Assembly (NCBI GenBank): GCA_022510725.1
Contig: JAFLSW010000001.1
Span: 124,001 to 188,000 of the forward strand
DNA length: 64,000 bases
Direction: 5' to 3'
From: Lachnospiraceae bacterium
Lineage (GTDB): Bacteria > Bacillota > Clostridia > Lachnospirales > Lachnospiraceae
The translations under genes and the position numbers were made by a program. The notes below the pieces were generated by a model. That model saw only the letters and a list, made by a program, of their open reading frames with translations, did not search any database and was not told the DNA's origin. Positions 24,576 to 34,477 of the stretch are shown here, one piece after another (positions within the stretch are counted from its first letter, which is position 1; the number at the start of each line of letters is the position of its first letter).

Positions 24576-25265
24576 ATGGATAAAAGAAATGTTACACTGA
24601 GCATCATTATTCCCTGCTATAATGAGCGGGAAAATATTATCAAGATCCTGGATAAAGTGGATCAGGCAAAGGTGCCGAATAAGGAGATCATCATCGTGGA
24701 TGATATGTCCACGGACGGCACCAGAGATATCTTGGAAGAACAGGTAAAAAGCCGGGTTGCCAAGATCGTTTACCATGAACAAAACGGGGGAAAGGGTGCA
24801 GCCTTAAAGACCGGATTCTCCCATGCCACCGGCGATATTGTGATCGTTCAGGATGCGGACATGGAGTATGATCCTTTGGAATATCCCAGGGTCATTGTGC
24901 CCATTGTAAAGGGAGAAGCGGATGTGGTATATGGCTCCCGTTTTTTGAAGTCCAAAGCCAAAGGATATTTGCCGAACCGTCTTGCAAATAAATTTTTGAC
25001 CAAACTCTCCAATCTTTTTACGGGACTTCGGTTAACGGATATGGAAACCTGCTATAAAGCTTTTAGAAGAGAGATCATTCAGGCGGTGGATATTGAAGAA
25101 AAGCGTTTTGGGTTTGAGCCGGAGATCACTGCCAAGATCGCCAAAATGAAAGTGAAGATCAAAGAAGTTCCCATTTCCTATTATCCCCGTACCAATGAGG
25201 AAGGCAAGAAGATCGGGTTTAAGGACGGTCTGCGGGCCATCTATTGTATCTTAAAATATCATTAA
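24576..25265 (+). CDS. DPM1-type GT2 glycosyltransferase
   Basis: A 229-residue soluble GT2 enzyme of the dolichol-phosphate mannosyltransferase-like group. It has SIIIPCYNERENI at the N-terminus, IIIVDDMSTDGT, VIVQDADMEYDP (DxD) and VYGSRFL. Near the end are METCYKAFRR and FGFEPEITAKIA, the usual acceptor-side motifs. There is no C-terminal membrane domain. It would load a sugar onto polyprenyl phosphate, and a separate GtrA protein is encoded at 34.0 kb. GGAG with seven-base spacing supports this start over the ATG 12 bases earlier. Confidence 0.85.
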   Translation: MDKRNVTLSIIIPCYNERENIIKILDKVDQAKVPNKEIIIVDDMSTDGTRDILEEQVKSRVAKIVYHEQNGGKGAALKTGFSHATGDIVIVQDADMEYDPLEYPRVIVPIVKGEADVVYGSRFLKSKAKGYLPNRLANKFLTKLSNLFTGLRLTDMETCYKAFRREIIQAVDIEEKRFGFEPEITAKIAKMKVKIKEVPISYYPRTNEEGKKIGFKDGLRAIYCILKYH

Positions 25266-25270
25266 AGAAA

Positions 25271-25296
25271 GGCGTTGGTAATCAGTTACCAACGCC
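25271..25296. terminator. bidirectional terminator between convergent genes
   Basis: GGCGTTGGTAA and TTACCAACGCC form an 11-bp perfect hairpin with a four-base loop. T-rich sequence follows on the minus strand and a weaker run on the plus strand. The hairpin overlaps the last codons of ugd. Confidence 0.75.
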
Positions 25297-26610
25297 TATT
25301 TGATAGTATTCAAAGCCCAATTTCTTTAATTCTTTTCGGTTGTATTGATTCCGGCCGTCAAAGATGATGAGATTTTTCAATCGTTTTCCGATCTCTTCCA
25401 TGTCAGGAGAACGGAATTCCTTCCATTCGGTCACCAGGATCAAAGCGTCTGCATCGTTTAAAGCGGTATATTTGCTTGTCACATAAGTCACATTTTCGTT
25501 GCCTTTTAAATAGCAGCATTCCGCTTCTTTCATGGCTTTGGGGTCATAGGCCGTGACCTTGGCGCCCCGTTTTGTCAGTTCGCTGATAATGGTGATAGAT
25601 GCTGCCTCACGCATATCATCGGTGTCAGGTTTAAAAGCAAGTCCCCAGACTGCAAAGGTGAGTCCGCTCAAATCTTCTCCGAAACGGGAAACGATCTTGC
25701 CCGGAATGACCATTTTTTGTCTTGCATTGACATCCTCTACTGCCTGCAGGATGCTGGGGGTGTGACCGTACTGTTCACTGGTCTTGATCAGTGCCTGCAC
25801 ATCTTTTGGGAAACAGCTTCCGCCGTAGCCGCAGCCGGCATAGATAAAGGAATAGCCGATGCGTTTATCGGAACCGATTCCCCGGCGCACCTTGTTCACA
25901 TCGGCGCCTACTTTTTCGCAGATGTTGCTGATCTCATTCATGAAGCTGATCTTGGTTGCCAGCATGGCGTTGGCCGTATATTTGGTCATTTCCGCACTGG
26001 CAATATCCATGCGGATGAAATTTTCCGTATTTAAGATATAGGGCATATAAAGTCGTTCCATGACATGGAAGGCTTCGTCGTTGTCCGCTCCGATGACGAT
26101 ACGATCAGGACGCATGCAGTCCCCTACGGCGGTGCCTTCTTTTAAAAATTCCGGGTTGGAAATGACATCGAAGGTCAGATCGCTGCCCCGTTTATCCAGT
26201 TCCTCCTGGATCGCCGCCTTGACTTTGCCGGCAGTTCCTACAGGAACGGTAGATTTGTCTACCACATACATATGGTGGATCATGTTGGTTCCGATCTGCT
26301 TTGCTACATTTAAAACATACTGAAGATCGGCGCTGCCGTCTTCGCCCATGGGGGTGCCCACTGCAATAAAGCAGATGTTGGCGTGTTCCAGGGCTTCCGC
26401 TATATCTGTGGTAAATCGCAGATGCCCCAATTCATAATTGTTTTTTACCATGTTTTCCAAGCCCGGTTCGTAAATGGGAATGATCCCCTGTTTTAATCCC
26501 TCGATCTTAGTCTCGTCTACATCCACGCACCAGACATCGTTTCCCATATCGGAAAAACAGGTTCCTGTGACCAAGCCTACATAACCGGTACCGATAACGG
26601 CAATTTTCAT
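25282..26610 (-). CDS. ugd: UDP-glucose 6-dehydrogenase
   Basis: 442 residues, the usual length. The N-terminal NAD-binding domain starts KIAVIGTGYVGLVTG, followed by AVGTPMGEDG and STVPVGT. The catalytic cysteine lies in GYGGSCFPKD. The C-terminal UDP-binding domain contains VWGLAFKPDTDDMREA. It oxidises UDP-glucose to UDP-glucuronate for acidic polysaccharide. It overlaps a small zinc-ribbon gene by four bases and is transcribed with it, opposite to the neighbouring rml genes. UDP-N-acetyl sugar dehydrogenase activity is less likely given the close match to Ugd/TuaD. Confidence 0.93.
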   Translation of the reverse strand: MKIAVIGTGYVGLVTGTCFSDMGNDVWCVDVDETKIEGLKQGIIPIYEPGLENMVKNNYELGHLRFTTDIAEALEHANICFIAVGTPMGEDGSADLQYVLNVAKQIGTNMIHHMYVVDKSTVPVGTAGKVKAAIQEELDKRGSDLTFDVISNPEFLKEGTAVGDCMRPDRIVIGADNDEAFHVMERLYMPYILNTENFIRMDIASAEMTKYTANAMLATKISFMNEISNICEKVGADVNKVRRGIGSDKRIGYSFIYAGCGYGGSCFPKDVQALIKTSEQYGHTPSILQAVEDVNARQKMVIPGKIVSRFGEDLSGLTFAVWGLAFKPDTDDMREAASITIISELTKRGAKVTAYDPKAMKEAECCYLKGNENVTYVTSKYTALNDADALILVTEWKEFRSPDMEEIGKRLKNLIIFDGRNQYNRKELKKLGFEYYQIGVGN

Positions 26611-26792
26611 ATCTTTCCCTCCGTTTTCAAACGCATTAAGAACGCAACTCTCTCATCAGAATTGTAGGAAGTGTACTGCAAAAAGGAGATGGGAAGCTCT
26701 GCCAAAGGAGTCTCACATTTGATGCAGTTTTTGTTGTGACCGTTTAACATATGTACTCTTTCGCATTTTTGGCAATAATGAATATATAACAT
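26607..26792 (-). CDS. small zinc-ribbon protein
   Basis: 61 residues beginning MLYIHYCQKCERVHMLNGHN, with a second CIKC pair about 15 residues later, forming a four-cysteine zinc ribbon. The C-terminus is helical. Small proteins of this form are common in clostridia, but their job is unknown. AAAGG eight bases before the ATG is the best start; an earlier ATG would extend it by 32 unconvincing residues into the promoter. The TGA overlaps the ugd start, so the pair is translationally coupled. Confidence 0.75.
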   Translation of the reverse strand: MLYIHYCQKCERVHMLNGHNKNCIKCETPLAELPISFLQYTSYNSDERVAFLMRLKTEGKI

Positions 26793-26843
26793 AGCATCAA
26801 CCTTTCTTTTGCAGACATTTTTGAATAAGATGTCGTGAAGAAT

Positions 26844-26885
26844 ATTTTGCCATAACTTAAAAAAATCGTCAATAATTTTTCGACA
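26844..26885 (-). promoter_or_regulatory. promoter of the zinc-ribbon/ugd operon with a 0A-like box
   Basis: On the minus strand TGTCGAA (26879-26885), a perfect Spo0A-type box, precedes -35 TTGACG (26867-26872), a 17-base spacer and -10 CAAAAT (26844-26849). The box lies a little closer to -35 than the TTTGTCGAC block of promoters A-C. Confidence 0.5.
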
Positions 26886-26999
26886 CAATTTAACCTTAAT
26901 CCATCATCAAATGCCGACAAAAAAATCTTAGTGCATTTTTGCGGTAAATGCGGTAAAATAAAAAGAGCGTGTAATTTTATGGATGCAGGAGGACAAGCT

Positions 27000-28079
27000 A
27001 TGAGAACCTACTTGGTTACCGGAGGGGCCGGCTTTATCGGTTCCAATTATATTCACTACATGTTTAAAAAATATGACAATGAGATCCGTATTATTAATGT
27101 GGATGCCCTGACCTATGCAGGAAACCTTGAAAACTTAAAAAGCGTGGAAGGCAGGGATAACTATACCTTTGTGAAGGCGGATATTTGTGATAAAGATGCC
27201 ATCAGCAGGATCTTTGCGGAAAATGACATTGACAGGGTGGTGCATTTTGCGGCAGAAAGTCATGTGGACCGCAGCATCCGCAATCCCGAGGTATTTGTGC
27301 AGACCAATGTATTGGGAACCGCAGTGATGTTAAACTGTGCCAAAGCGGCTTGGGAGCTGCCGGACGGTTCCTTTCAAGAGGGTAAAAAATTCCTTCATGT
27401 TTCCACCGATGAAGTATATGGTTCTTTAGATGAAGAAGGCGGATATTTCTATGAGACAACTCCTTATTCGCCCCATAGCCCTTATTCCGCATCCAAGGCC
27501 AGCTCGGACATGTTGGTAAAGGCATATATGGACACCTATCATTTCCCTGCCAACATTACCAACTGTTCCAATAATTACGGACCTTATCAGTTTCCTGAGA
27601 AGCTGATCCCCCTGATCATCAACAATGCTCTTTCCGGCAAGAAGCTTCCTGTTTACGGAGACGGCAAGAATGTGCGGGATTGGCTGTATGTAGAGGATCA
27701 TGCCAAGGCCATTGATATGGTACAGGAGCAGGGCAGGCTTTTTGAGACCTACAATGTAGGCGGCCATAACGAGAAACAGAATATTGAGATCATCAATATT
27801 ATCATAGAGACCTTGCAGGAAATGCTGCCGGATTCCGATCCCAGAAAGGCATTGGTTTCCAAAGATCTGATCACCTATGTGGAGGATCGGAAAGGGCATG
27901 ACCGCCGTTATGCCATTGCCCCTGACAAGATCAAGGCTGAGATTGGCTGGGAGCCGGAAACCATGTTTAAAGAAGGAATCAAAAAGACCATCAAGTGGTT
28001 CTTTGAACATGAGGACTGGATGAAGAATGTAACAAGCGGCGATTATCAAAAATATTACGAAGAAATGTATCAGAATTAA
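27000..28079 (+). CDS. rmlB: dTDP-glucose 4,6-dehydratase
   Basis: 359 residues. NAD-binding TGGAGFIGS at 7-15, HFAAESHVDRS at 82-92, catalytic STDEVYG at 135-141 and YSASK at 162-166 identify RmlB/RfbB. It makes dTDP-4-keto-6-deoxyglucose for dTDP-rhamnose. AGGAGGA precedes the start at 27000; the upstream frame lacks support. rmlA follows 24 bases later, but rmlC and rmlD are not in the window. Those steps must be encoded elsewhere, or the intermediate is used for another deoxy sugar. Confidence 0.95.
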   Translation: MRTYLVTGGAGFIGSNYIHYMFKKYDNEIRIINVDALTYAGNLENLKSVEGRDNYTFVKADICDKDAISRIFAENDIDRVVHFAAESHVDRSIRNPEVFVQTNVLGTAVMLNCAKAAWELPDGSFQEGKKFLHVSTDEVYGSLDEEGGYFYETTPYSPHSPYSASKASSDMLVKAYMDTYHFPANITNCSNNYGPYQFPEKLIPLIINNALSGKKLPVYGDGKNVRDWLYVEDHAKAIDMVQEQGRLFETYNVGGHNEKQNIEIINIIIETLQEMLPDSDPRKALVSKDLITYVEDRKGHDRRYAIAPDKIKAEIGWEPETMFKEGIKKTIKWFFEHEDWMKNVTSGDYQKYYEEMYQN

Positions 28080-28103
28080 GCAGTGATACAAAAAGGAGAG
28101 CGT

Positions 28104-28982
28104 ATGAAAGGAATTATTCTGGCAGGCGGAAGCGGCACCAGGCTCTATCCCCTGACAAAAGCGATTTCCAAACAGATCATGCCGGTATATGACAAGCCCA
28201 TGATCTACTATCCCCTGTCTACCCTTATGCTGGCAGGCATCAGAGAGGTATTGATCATTTCCACACCCAGGGATCTTCCCATATTTGAAGATCTGTTTGG
28301 TACGGGAGAACAGCTTGGCATGAAGTTTTCCTATGCGGTGCAGGAACAGCCCAGGGGACTGGCAGACGCTTTTATTATTGGTGCAGACTTTATAGGAGAT
28401 GACAGTGTGGCTCTGGTTTTAGGGGATAATATCTTTTACGGGCAGAGCTTTTCCAAGGTGCTGCGCCAGACGGCGGAGCGCATCGAAAAGGAAGCCGGCG
28501 CTACCATATTCGGGTATTATGTAAGAGATCCCAGGGAGTACGGTGTAGTAGAGTTTGATGAGTCCGGCAAGGCTATCTCCATTGAGGAGAAGCCGGATGA
28601 TCCCAAGAGCAACTATGCTGTGCCGGGGCTGTATTTTTATGATAATGATGTGGTAGAGATCGCTGCCAATGTGAAGCCTTCTGCAAGAGGCGAGATAGAG
28701 ATCACCAGCATCAACAATGAATACTTATCCAGAAAGACCCTGCGCGTGGAGACATTGGGCAGAGGCTTTGCATGGCTGGATACAGGCAATCACGATTCCC
28801 TGCTGGATGCGGCAGATTTTGTGGCGGCTTTTCAGAAACGGCAGGGCTTGTATATTTCCTGTATTGAAGAGATTGCTTACAAAAGAGGTTTTATAGACAA
28901 AGACCAGCTGTTAAAGCTGGCAGAACCGCTGATGAAAACGGATTATGGCAAATATCTGACCGAGGTGGCAAATGGACTCTAG
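28104..28982 (+). CDS. rmlA: glucose-1-phosphate thymidylyltransferase
   Basis: 292 residues, the standard length. The nucleotide-binding signature [12 protein letters not shown] is at 8-19, followed by [26 protein letters not shown] and [14 protein letters not shown]. It couples glucose-1-phosphate and dTTP to dTDP-glucose, the substrate of RmlB. GGAG upstream fixes the ATG at 28104. Its end overlaps the GH25 gene by 11 bases, so muramidase production is linked to nucleotide-sugar supply. Confidence 0.95.
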   Translation: MKGIILAGGSGTRLYPLTKAISKQIMPVYDKPMIYYPLSTLMLAGIREVLIISTPRDLPIFEDLFGTGEQLGMKFSYAVQEQPRGLADAFIIGADFIGDDSVALVLGDNIFYGQSFSKVLRQTAERIEKEAGATIFGYYVRDPREYGVVEFDESGKAISIEEKPDDPKSNYAVPGLYFYDNDVVEIAANVKPSARGEIEITSINNEYLSRKTLRVETLGRGFAWLDTGNHDSLLDAADFVAAFQKRQGLYISCIEEIAYKRGFIDKDQLLKLAEPLMKTDYGKYLTEVANGL

Positions 28983-30234
28983 GCTGAAAAATCAGGCCGT
29001 TGCAGTGGCAGTTATTATGGTCCTTCTTATTGTGACCGTAATGGTTGTTACAAATATGACGCAAAAGAAAAACAACAATAAAGATGCTGCAAAGGATCAG
29101 GAACAAGAACAAATGCCTGTGATCGAAGCGGAAGAAGGAGAATATGGGCTGGATCCCAAAAAGGATCCTTATGCTTTCCTGCAAGATGAGGACTTTTTTG
29201 AACCTGAAAAGGAGTATGCCCAGCCGGAGATCACCTTGTCCTTACTTGTCAGTTCTGTAGAAAAGGATATGCGGGTCAATGTGGTAAACGGCAGGGGAGA
29301 ACTGGTTGCAGATCACCCTTTCTCCGTAAAAGTGACGGATGCCAACGGAAAGGTGCGGAACTACAAGGATGCGGATCAGGATGGCAGTATTTATATTGCC
29401 CCTGTAGAGCCGGGAGAATATCAGGTTTCCCTGGTGGAAACGGAAGGATTTCTTTTGGCGGAAGAACAGGTTCCGGTTTCCGTAAAGGAGCAGCTGGATT
29501 ATACGGTCATTGATGATATTTCTTTTTTGATCAAATCAGTGGATGAGATCAATGAAGCAGAAGAAGATACGGCCATTAATGCGGCGGAACTGGAGGCCGA
29601 TGGGACAGAGATCAATCGTCCTTTGGAACAGGATGCACTGTTTGGCATTGATGTGTCCAAGCACAACAATAAGATAGACTGGGAGAGTGTAAAAGCCGCC
29701 GGTGTGGATTTTGTCATTATCCGCTGTGGTTATCGAGGCTCCAAAAGCGGCTATCTGGTGGAAGATCCCAGGTTCCAAGAAAATATAGAAGGAGCGGAAG
29801 CTGCCGGTCTGAAGGTGGGGATCTATTTCTTTACCCAGGCGACAACGGAAGTGGAAGCGGTGGAAGAGGCCAGCATGGTGCTGACTTTATGCCGGGATTA
29901 CAAGCTTGCACTGCCCATTTTTATCGATACGGAAGGTGCCGGCGGAAATGGCAGGGCGGACCGGCTGGACAAGGAGACCCGTACAAAAGTCTGCCGGGCA
30001 TTTTGCCAGACCATAGACAATAACGGTTTTCATGCAGGTGTTTATGCCAGCAAGAGCTGGTTTGAGAACAATCTGGATGCCACACAGTTTGATAACTATT
30101 ATATCTGGCTGGCTCAGTACTCCCGCCAGGCTACTTATGGCAGACACTATGATCTTTGGCAGTATACCTCTTCGGGTACGGTGGACGGAATCACGACCAG
30201 AGTGGATCTGGATATGTGTTACACTAATTTTTAA
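28972..30234 (+). CDS. membrane-anchored GH25 muramidase
   Basis: 420 residues. An N-terminal membrane anchor (about 7-27) is followed by an acidic linker and a beta-rich domain (about 80-180, [20 protein letters not shown]). The catalytic GH25 barrel comes from about residue 222: [34 protein letters not shown] and [13 protein letters not shown]. The two acidic catalytic positions are present. GH25 enzymes cut the beta-1,4 bond of peptidoglycan. Inside a polymer locus it may open the wall or trim strands at the attachment site, which is inference. Confidence 0.85.
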   Translation: MDSRLKNQAVAVAVIMVLLIVTVMVVTNMTQKKNNNKDAAKDQEQEQMPVIEAEEGEYGLDPKKDPYAFLQDEDFFEPEKEYAQPEITLSLLVSSVEKDMRVNVVNGRGELVADHPFSVKVTDANGKVRNYKDADQDGSIYIAPVEPGEYQVSLVETEGFLLAEEQVPVSVKEQLDYTVIDDISFLIKSVDEINEAEEDTAINAAELEADGTEINRPLEQDALFGIDVSKHNNKIDWESVKAAGVDFVIIRCGYRGSKSGYLVEDPRFQENIEGAEAAGLKVGIYFFTQATTEVEAVEEASMVLTLCRDYKLALPIFIDTEGAGGNGRADRLDKETRTKVCRAFCQTIDNNGFHAGVYASKSWFENNLDATQFDNYYIWLAQYSRQATYGRHYDLWQYTSSGTVDGITTRVDLDMCYTNF

Positions 30235-30246
30235 AGGACAGGTCTG

Positions 30247-32307
30247 ATGGAAGAAAACAATGAAAATCTGTTGGAATATTATAAAGATGCTTATGATAGG
30301 GAGCGGCAGCGTAATGGCGAGCTTTCCGATGCCTTAGCGGATGCGAATGCGAAAGTGGCTGAGCTTTCGGCGCAGCTTAGGCGGATCAAAGGCAATCCTT
30401 TGTGGAAGTTGTCCAAACCCTTTCGGGTAGTCATGCACTTTTTTATCCGCAATTATCAGCGGCTTGCAGCCCATGGCAATCCCAGAGGGATCGCCCATAA
30501 GTTGAAAAGCAAATGGATCGAAAAACAGGCCATGAAGCAGCATGGCAGTAAAAGCTTCCCTTCCGGAGAAAGGCGCAGGGAGGAAGAAGAGACCCGGTTT
30601 AGCAAGGATATTACCATCAGCATTTTGGTTCCTCTGTATAATACGCCCAGGAAGTTTTTGACGGAAATGATCGAGTCGGTGATCGCCCAGACCTATAGGA
30701 AATGGGAACTGTGTCTGGCAGACGGCTCCGATGAGGACCACAGCTATGTGGGAAAGATCTGTCAGGAGTATCAGGAACTGGATCCCAGGATCAAATATGA
30801 GAAATTAAGTGAGAATAAAGGAATCTCCGGCAATACCAATGAATGTTTCAAAATGTCTACAGGGGAATACATCGGCCTTTTTGATCATGATGATATCCTG
30901 CATCCTTCCGTATTGTATGAATATATGAAGGCGATTTGTGACAAGGATGCGGATTATCTGTATTGTGACGAGGCTACCTTTAAAAACGGCAGCATTGAAA
31001 AGATGATTACCCTGCACTTTAAACCGGATTATGCCATTGACAATCTGCGGGCCAACAATTATATCTGCCATTTCAGCGTATTTTCCAGAGAACTTTTAGA
31101 GGAGACGGAGCTGTTCCGTTCCAGATTTGATGGCAGTCAGGATCACGATATGATCCTGCGCCTGACTTCCAGGGCAAAGAATGTGGTCCATGTGCCGGGA
31201 ATTCTTTATTATTGGCGGTCCCATAAAGGCAGTGTGGCCTCGGATATCAGTGCCAAGACCTATGCCATTGAGGCTGCAAGAGGAGCGGTAGCAGATCATC
31301 TTGCAACTTTTGGCTTTGAGAATTTTAAGATCGAAAGCACCAGAGCCTTTGAGACGATCTTCCGGATCCGGTATCAGCTTACCGCTTATCCCATGGTGTC
31401 CATTATTATACCCAATAAGGACCATCTGTCCGATCTGAAGCGGTGTATCGATTCTATTTTGGACAAGACCACTTATGAGAATTATGAGATCATTGTGGTA
31501 GAAAATAATTCGGAAACAGAAGAGATCTTTTCTTATTATGAAGAGATCAAAAAGCATCCCAGGATCTCGGTGGTTACTTATGAAGGCGGATTTAATTATT
31601 CCAAGATCAATAATTTCGGAAGTGGATTTGCAAAGGGAGAGTTTCTCTTATTATTGAACAATGATACCCAGGTCATCACGGTGAACTGGATCGAAGAGTT
31701 GATGATGTATGGACAGCGGGATGATGTAGGTGTAGTGGGAGCCAAGCTGTACTATGAAGACATGACCATTCAGCATGCCGGTATTGTCATCGGCCTGGGT
31801 GCCCACAGGACGGCAGGGCATACCCATTATAAGGTCAATAAGGAAAATGTGGGTTATATGGGCAAGCTTTGTTATGCCCAGGATGTGTCTGCAGTAACAG
31901 GGGCCTGCCTGCTGGTGAAAAAAGCGCTGTATGAGGAATTGTCCGGTTTGGATGAAAGCTTTGCAGTTGCCTTAAATGATGTGGATTTCTGTCTACGGGT
32001 AAGAGAAAAGGGATTGCTGGTGGTATTTACTCCTTTTGCGGAGCTGTATCATTTTGAGTCCATATCCAGAGGCTCGGACCTGAAGCTGTCCAAAAAAGAA
32101 AAAGCGCGGCTTGCAAAGGCACGGGAAGAGCAGGGGCAGTCAGAAGATGATAACAGCAGCAGGTACAACAAAGAAGCTGCTTTATTTAGAGAAAAATGGA
32201 AGGCTCTGCTACAGCAGGGAGATCCATATTACAATGTTCATTTCTCCCTGGACCGTAGCGATTATTCGTTAAAGCTGCATCGGGATGTGGAAGAAAAAGA
32301 GGAGTAG
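30247..32307 (+). CDS. tandem GT2-GT2 glycosyltransferase
   Basis: 686 residues. A short N-terminal coiled coil (DALADANAKVAELSAQLRRI) is followed by GT2 domain A (ISILVPLYNTPRKFLTEMIE, GLFDHDDILHP) and GT2 domain B (VSIIIPNKDHLSDLKRCIDS, LLLLNNDTQVI, ALNDVDFCLRV, LYHFESISRGSD). Both domains keep acidic metal-binding motifs. Two-headed GT2 enzymes often build an alternating disaccharide backbone such as a rhamnan. The related arrangement at 41.6-45.6 kb has the two domains on separate proteins. Confidence 0.85.
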   Translation: MEENNENLLEYYKDAYDRERQRNGELSDALADANAKVAELSAQLRRIKGNPLWKLSKPFRVVMHFFIRNYQRLAAHGNPRGIAHKLKSKWIEKQAMKQHGSKSFPSGERRREEEETRFSKDITISILVPLYNTPRKFLTEMIESVIAQTYRKWELCLADGSDEDHSYVGKICQEYQELDPRIKYEKLSENKGISGNTNECFKMSTGEYIGLFDHDDILHPSVLYEYMKAICDKDADYLYCDEATFKNGSIEKMITLHFKPDYAIDNLRANNYICHFSVFSRELLEETELFRSRFDGSQDHDMILRLTSRAKNVVHVPGILYYWRSHKGSVASDISAKTYAIEAARGAVADHLATFGFENFKIESTRAFETIFRIRYQLTAYPMVSIIIPNKDHLSDLKRCIDSILDKTTYENYEIIVVENNSETEEIFSYYEEIKKHPRISVVTYEGGFNYSKINNFGSGFAKGEFLLLLNNDTQVITVNWIEELMMYGQRDDVGVVGAKLYYEDMTIQHAGIVIGLGAHRTAGHTHYKVNKENVGYMGKLCYAQDVSAVTGACLLVKKALYEELSGLDESFAVALNDVDFCLRVREKGLLVVFTPFAELYHFESISRGSDLKLSKKEKARLAKAREEQGQSEDDNSSRYNKEAALFREKWKALLQQGDPYYNVHFSLDRSDYSLKLHRDVEEKEE

Positions 32308-32309
32308 TT

Positions 32310-34034
32310 ATGGGTTATCGGGAGACTTTCCGGCAGTGGTTGGAAGAGGATTATTTTGATAAAGAAACCAAAGAAGAACTGATCGCCGTCCGTAATGATG
32401 AAGCGGAGATAGAAGATCGTTTTTTCCGGGAACTGGAGTTTGGTACCGGCGGCCTGCGGGGCGTGATCGGAGCAGGTACCAACAGGATGAACATCTATAC
32501 GGTGCGAAAAGCTACACAGGGCCTTGCCAATTATATCAATGCCCGGGAAATGGCTGACAAAGGCTGCGCCATTGCCTATGATTCCCGCAGGTTTTCCGGG
32601 GAGTTTGCCATGGAAGCGGCTTTGTGCCTTGCGGCAAACGGCATCCATGCCTATGTCTTTACCTCCCTGCGGCCTACGCCTGAGTTGTCTTTTGCTTTGC
32701 GAACCCTTCATTGTGCGGCAGGCATCGTGATCACTGCCAGCCACAATCCCCCGGAGTATAATGGTTATAAGGTATATTGGGAGGACGGTGCCCAGATCAC
32801 AGCGCCCAGAGATAAGGAGATCATAGAAGAAGTAAGGAAGGTTACGGATTTTTCTGCCGTTCGCACCATTTCTGAGAAAGAAGGGCGGGAGAAAGGTCTT
32901 TTGACCATGATAGATACGGAGATAGACGACGCTTATATGGCGGAGTTAAAAAAGCAGATCGTCCGCCCGGCATTGTTAAAGGAAAAGGCAAAGGATGTGG
33001 TGATCGTTTATACGCCTCTTCACGGAACCGGTCTGATGCCTGTTACCAGAGTGCTGAAAGAAACCGGGTTTACTCAGGTTCATGTGGTAGAAAAACAGGC
33101 TGATCCTGATCCGGATTTTTCTACTTTATCTTACCCCAATCCGGAGGATCCGGCGGCCTTTACCCTGGCATTGCAGAAAGCGAAGGAAGTGGGGGCGGAT
33201 ATCGTCCTTGCCACAGATCCCGATGCGGACAGGCTGGGGGTTTATGCCTTTGATCGGGAAAAGGGAGAGTATGTATCGTTTACGGGCAATATGTCCGGCA
33301 TGCTCATTGCCTGGTATCTGCTTTCCGGCAAACAGGAAAACCACGCCATGCCAAAGAATCCCGCTGTGGTAAAGACCATCGTGACCACCAATATGGCGGA
33401 CGCCCTGGCAAAGGATTTTGATATTTCCCTGATCGAGGTTCTCACAGGATTTAAATATATCGGAGAGCAGATCAAGTTTTTTGAAAGAGATCATTCTTAT
33501 GAATATGTATTTGGTTTGGAGGAAAGCTACGGATGTCTGGCAGGAACCCACGCGCGGGATAAGGATGCGGTAGTGGCTTCTCTCTGTCTTTGTGAAGCGG
33601 CAGCTTACTGTAAGGATCAGGGCATGACTTTGTGGGATCTGATGCTACAGTTGTATGAGCGCTATGGCTATTATAAAGAAGGTCTTCATACGGTAACCTT
33701 AAAGGGCGTGGCCGGACAGGAGAAGATAGGAGAGATTATGGATGGACTGCGGTCCGACCCGCCAAAGTCCTTTGGAGATTTCAAGGTTACGGCTTTTCGG
33801 GATTATGAACGGGATCTGGTCAGGAGAGAAGACGGAACCGACGGTAAAACCGGACTGCCGAGATCCAATGTATTGTATTATGAACTGGAAAACGACGCCT
33901 GGTGCTGTGTGCGGCCTTCGGGAACGGAGCCTAAGATCAAGTTTTACATGGGCGTAAAGGGTGAAAGCCTGAAGGATTCCGAAATCCTGCTTTCCCGTCT
34001 CACGGAAGAAGTGCTGAAAAGGATAAAGGAGTAA
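32310..34034 (+). CDS. pgcA: phosphoglucomutase/phospho-sugar mutase
   Basis: 574 residues, four-domain alpha-D-phosphohexomutase. The phosphoserine loop TASHNPPEYNGYK, the metal loop DPDADRLGV, the sugar loop GLEESYGC and the phosphate-binding RPSGTEPKIKFY are all intact. It interconverts glucose-6-phosphate and glucose-1-phosphate, which feeds RmlA and UDP-glucose synthesis. Length and loop sequences fit the Firmicutes PgcA/YhxB group rather than GlmM or ManB. Two bases separate it from the upstream glycosyltransferase. Confidence 0.92.
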   Translation: MGYRETFRQWLEEDYFDKETKEELIAVRNDEAEIEDRFFRELEFGTGGLRGVIGAGTNRMNIYTVRKATQGLANYINAREMADKGCAIAYDSRRFSGEFAMEAALCLAANGIHAYVFTSLRPTPELSFALRTLHCAAGIVITASHNPPEYNGYKVYWEDGAQITAPRDKEIIEEVRKVTDFSAVRTISEKEGREKGLLTMIDTEIDDAYMAELKKQIVRPALLKEKAKDVVIVYTPLHGTGLMPVTRVLKETGFTQVHVVEKQADPDPDFSTLSYPNPEDPAAFTLALQKAKEVGADIVLATDPDADRLGVYAFDREKGEYVSFTGNMSGMLIAWYLLSGKQENHAMPKNPAVVKTIVTTNMADALAKDFDISLIEVLTGFKYIGEQIKFFERDHSYEYVFGLEESYGCLAGTHARDKDAVVASLCLCEAAAYCKDQGMTLWDLMLQLYERYGYYKEGLHTVTLKGVAGQEKIGEIMDGLRSDPPKSFGDFKVTAFRDYERDLVRREDGTDGKTGLPRSNVLYYELENDAWCCVRPSGTEPKIKFYMGVKGESLKDSEILLSRLTEEVLKRIKE

Positions 34035-34041
34035 GGATTCC

Positions 34042-34476
34042 ATGAAAAAGCTGATAGATCAAATATTAAAATTCGGTGTGGTAGGCGTTTTGTGCTTTGC
34101 CATTGATTTTGCCATTTATACTGTGTTGATCGCGTTGATCGACTGGCATTATGATTATGTGATCGCCACCTTTTTCGGATTTACCATATCGGTGATCGTC
34201 AACTATATCCTCAGCATGAAATTTGTATTTGAACGCAAGGAGGACATGGACAGGCGAAAAGAGTTTGTGATCTTTGTAGTCTTAAGTGTCATCGGGGGCA
34301 TTTTGAACGAGCTTCTGATCCTTTTGTGTATAGCCGGCATTTATGATAACTGGGCATGGCTGCAGACTGTGCTTGCAAGAGATCCGGCCAAGCTGTTGGG
34401 CAAAATCGCTGCCACAGGCGTGGTCATGGTATATAACTTTGTAACGAGAAAGATCTTTTTGGAAAGGAAGAACTGA
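34042..34476 (+). CDS. GtrA-family membrane protein
   Basis: 144 residues with four hydrophobic segments. FGVVGVLCFAIDFAIYTVL opens the domain and the usual NYILSMKFVFERK and YNFVTRKIFLERK motifs close each half. GtrA proteins are thought to flip polyprenyl-phosphate-linked sugars, acting with a DPM1-type GT2. Such a GT2 starts one base downstream, so this looks like the split version of the fusion protein seen at the left window edge. Confidence 0.88.
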   Translation: MKKLIDQILKFGVVGVLCFAIDFAIYTVLIALIDWHYDYVIATFFGFTISVIVNYILSMKFVFERKEDMDRRKEFVIFVVLSVIGGILNELLILLCIAGIYDNWAWLQTVLARDPAKLLGKIAATGVVMVYNFVTRKIFLERKN

Positions 34477-34477
34477 T

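Noticed and set aside
27426-28091. 221-codon frame antisense to rmlB
   Set aside because: It lies wholly opposite an unmistakable rmlB gene, has no family-like motifs, and is typical of a shadow frame in a higher-GC gene.
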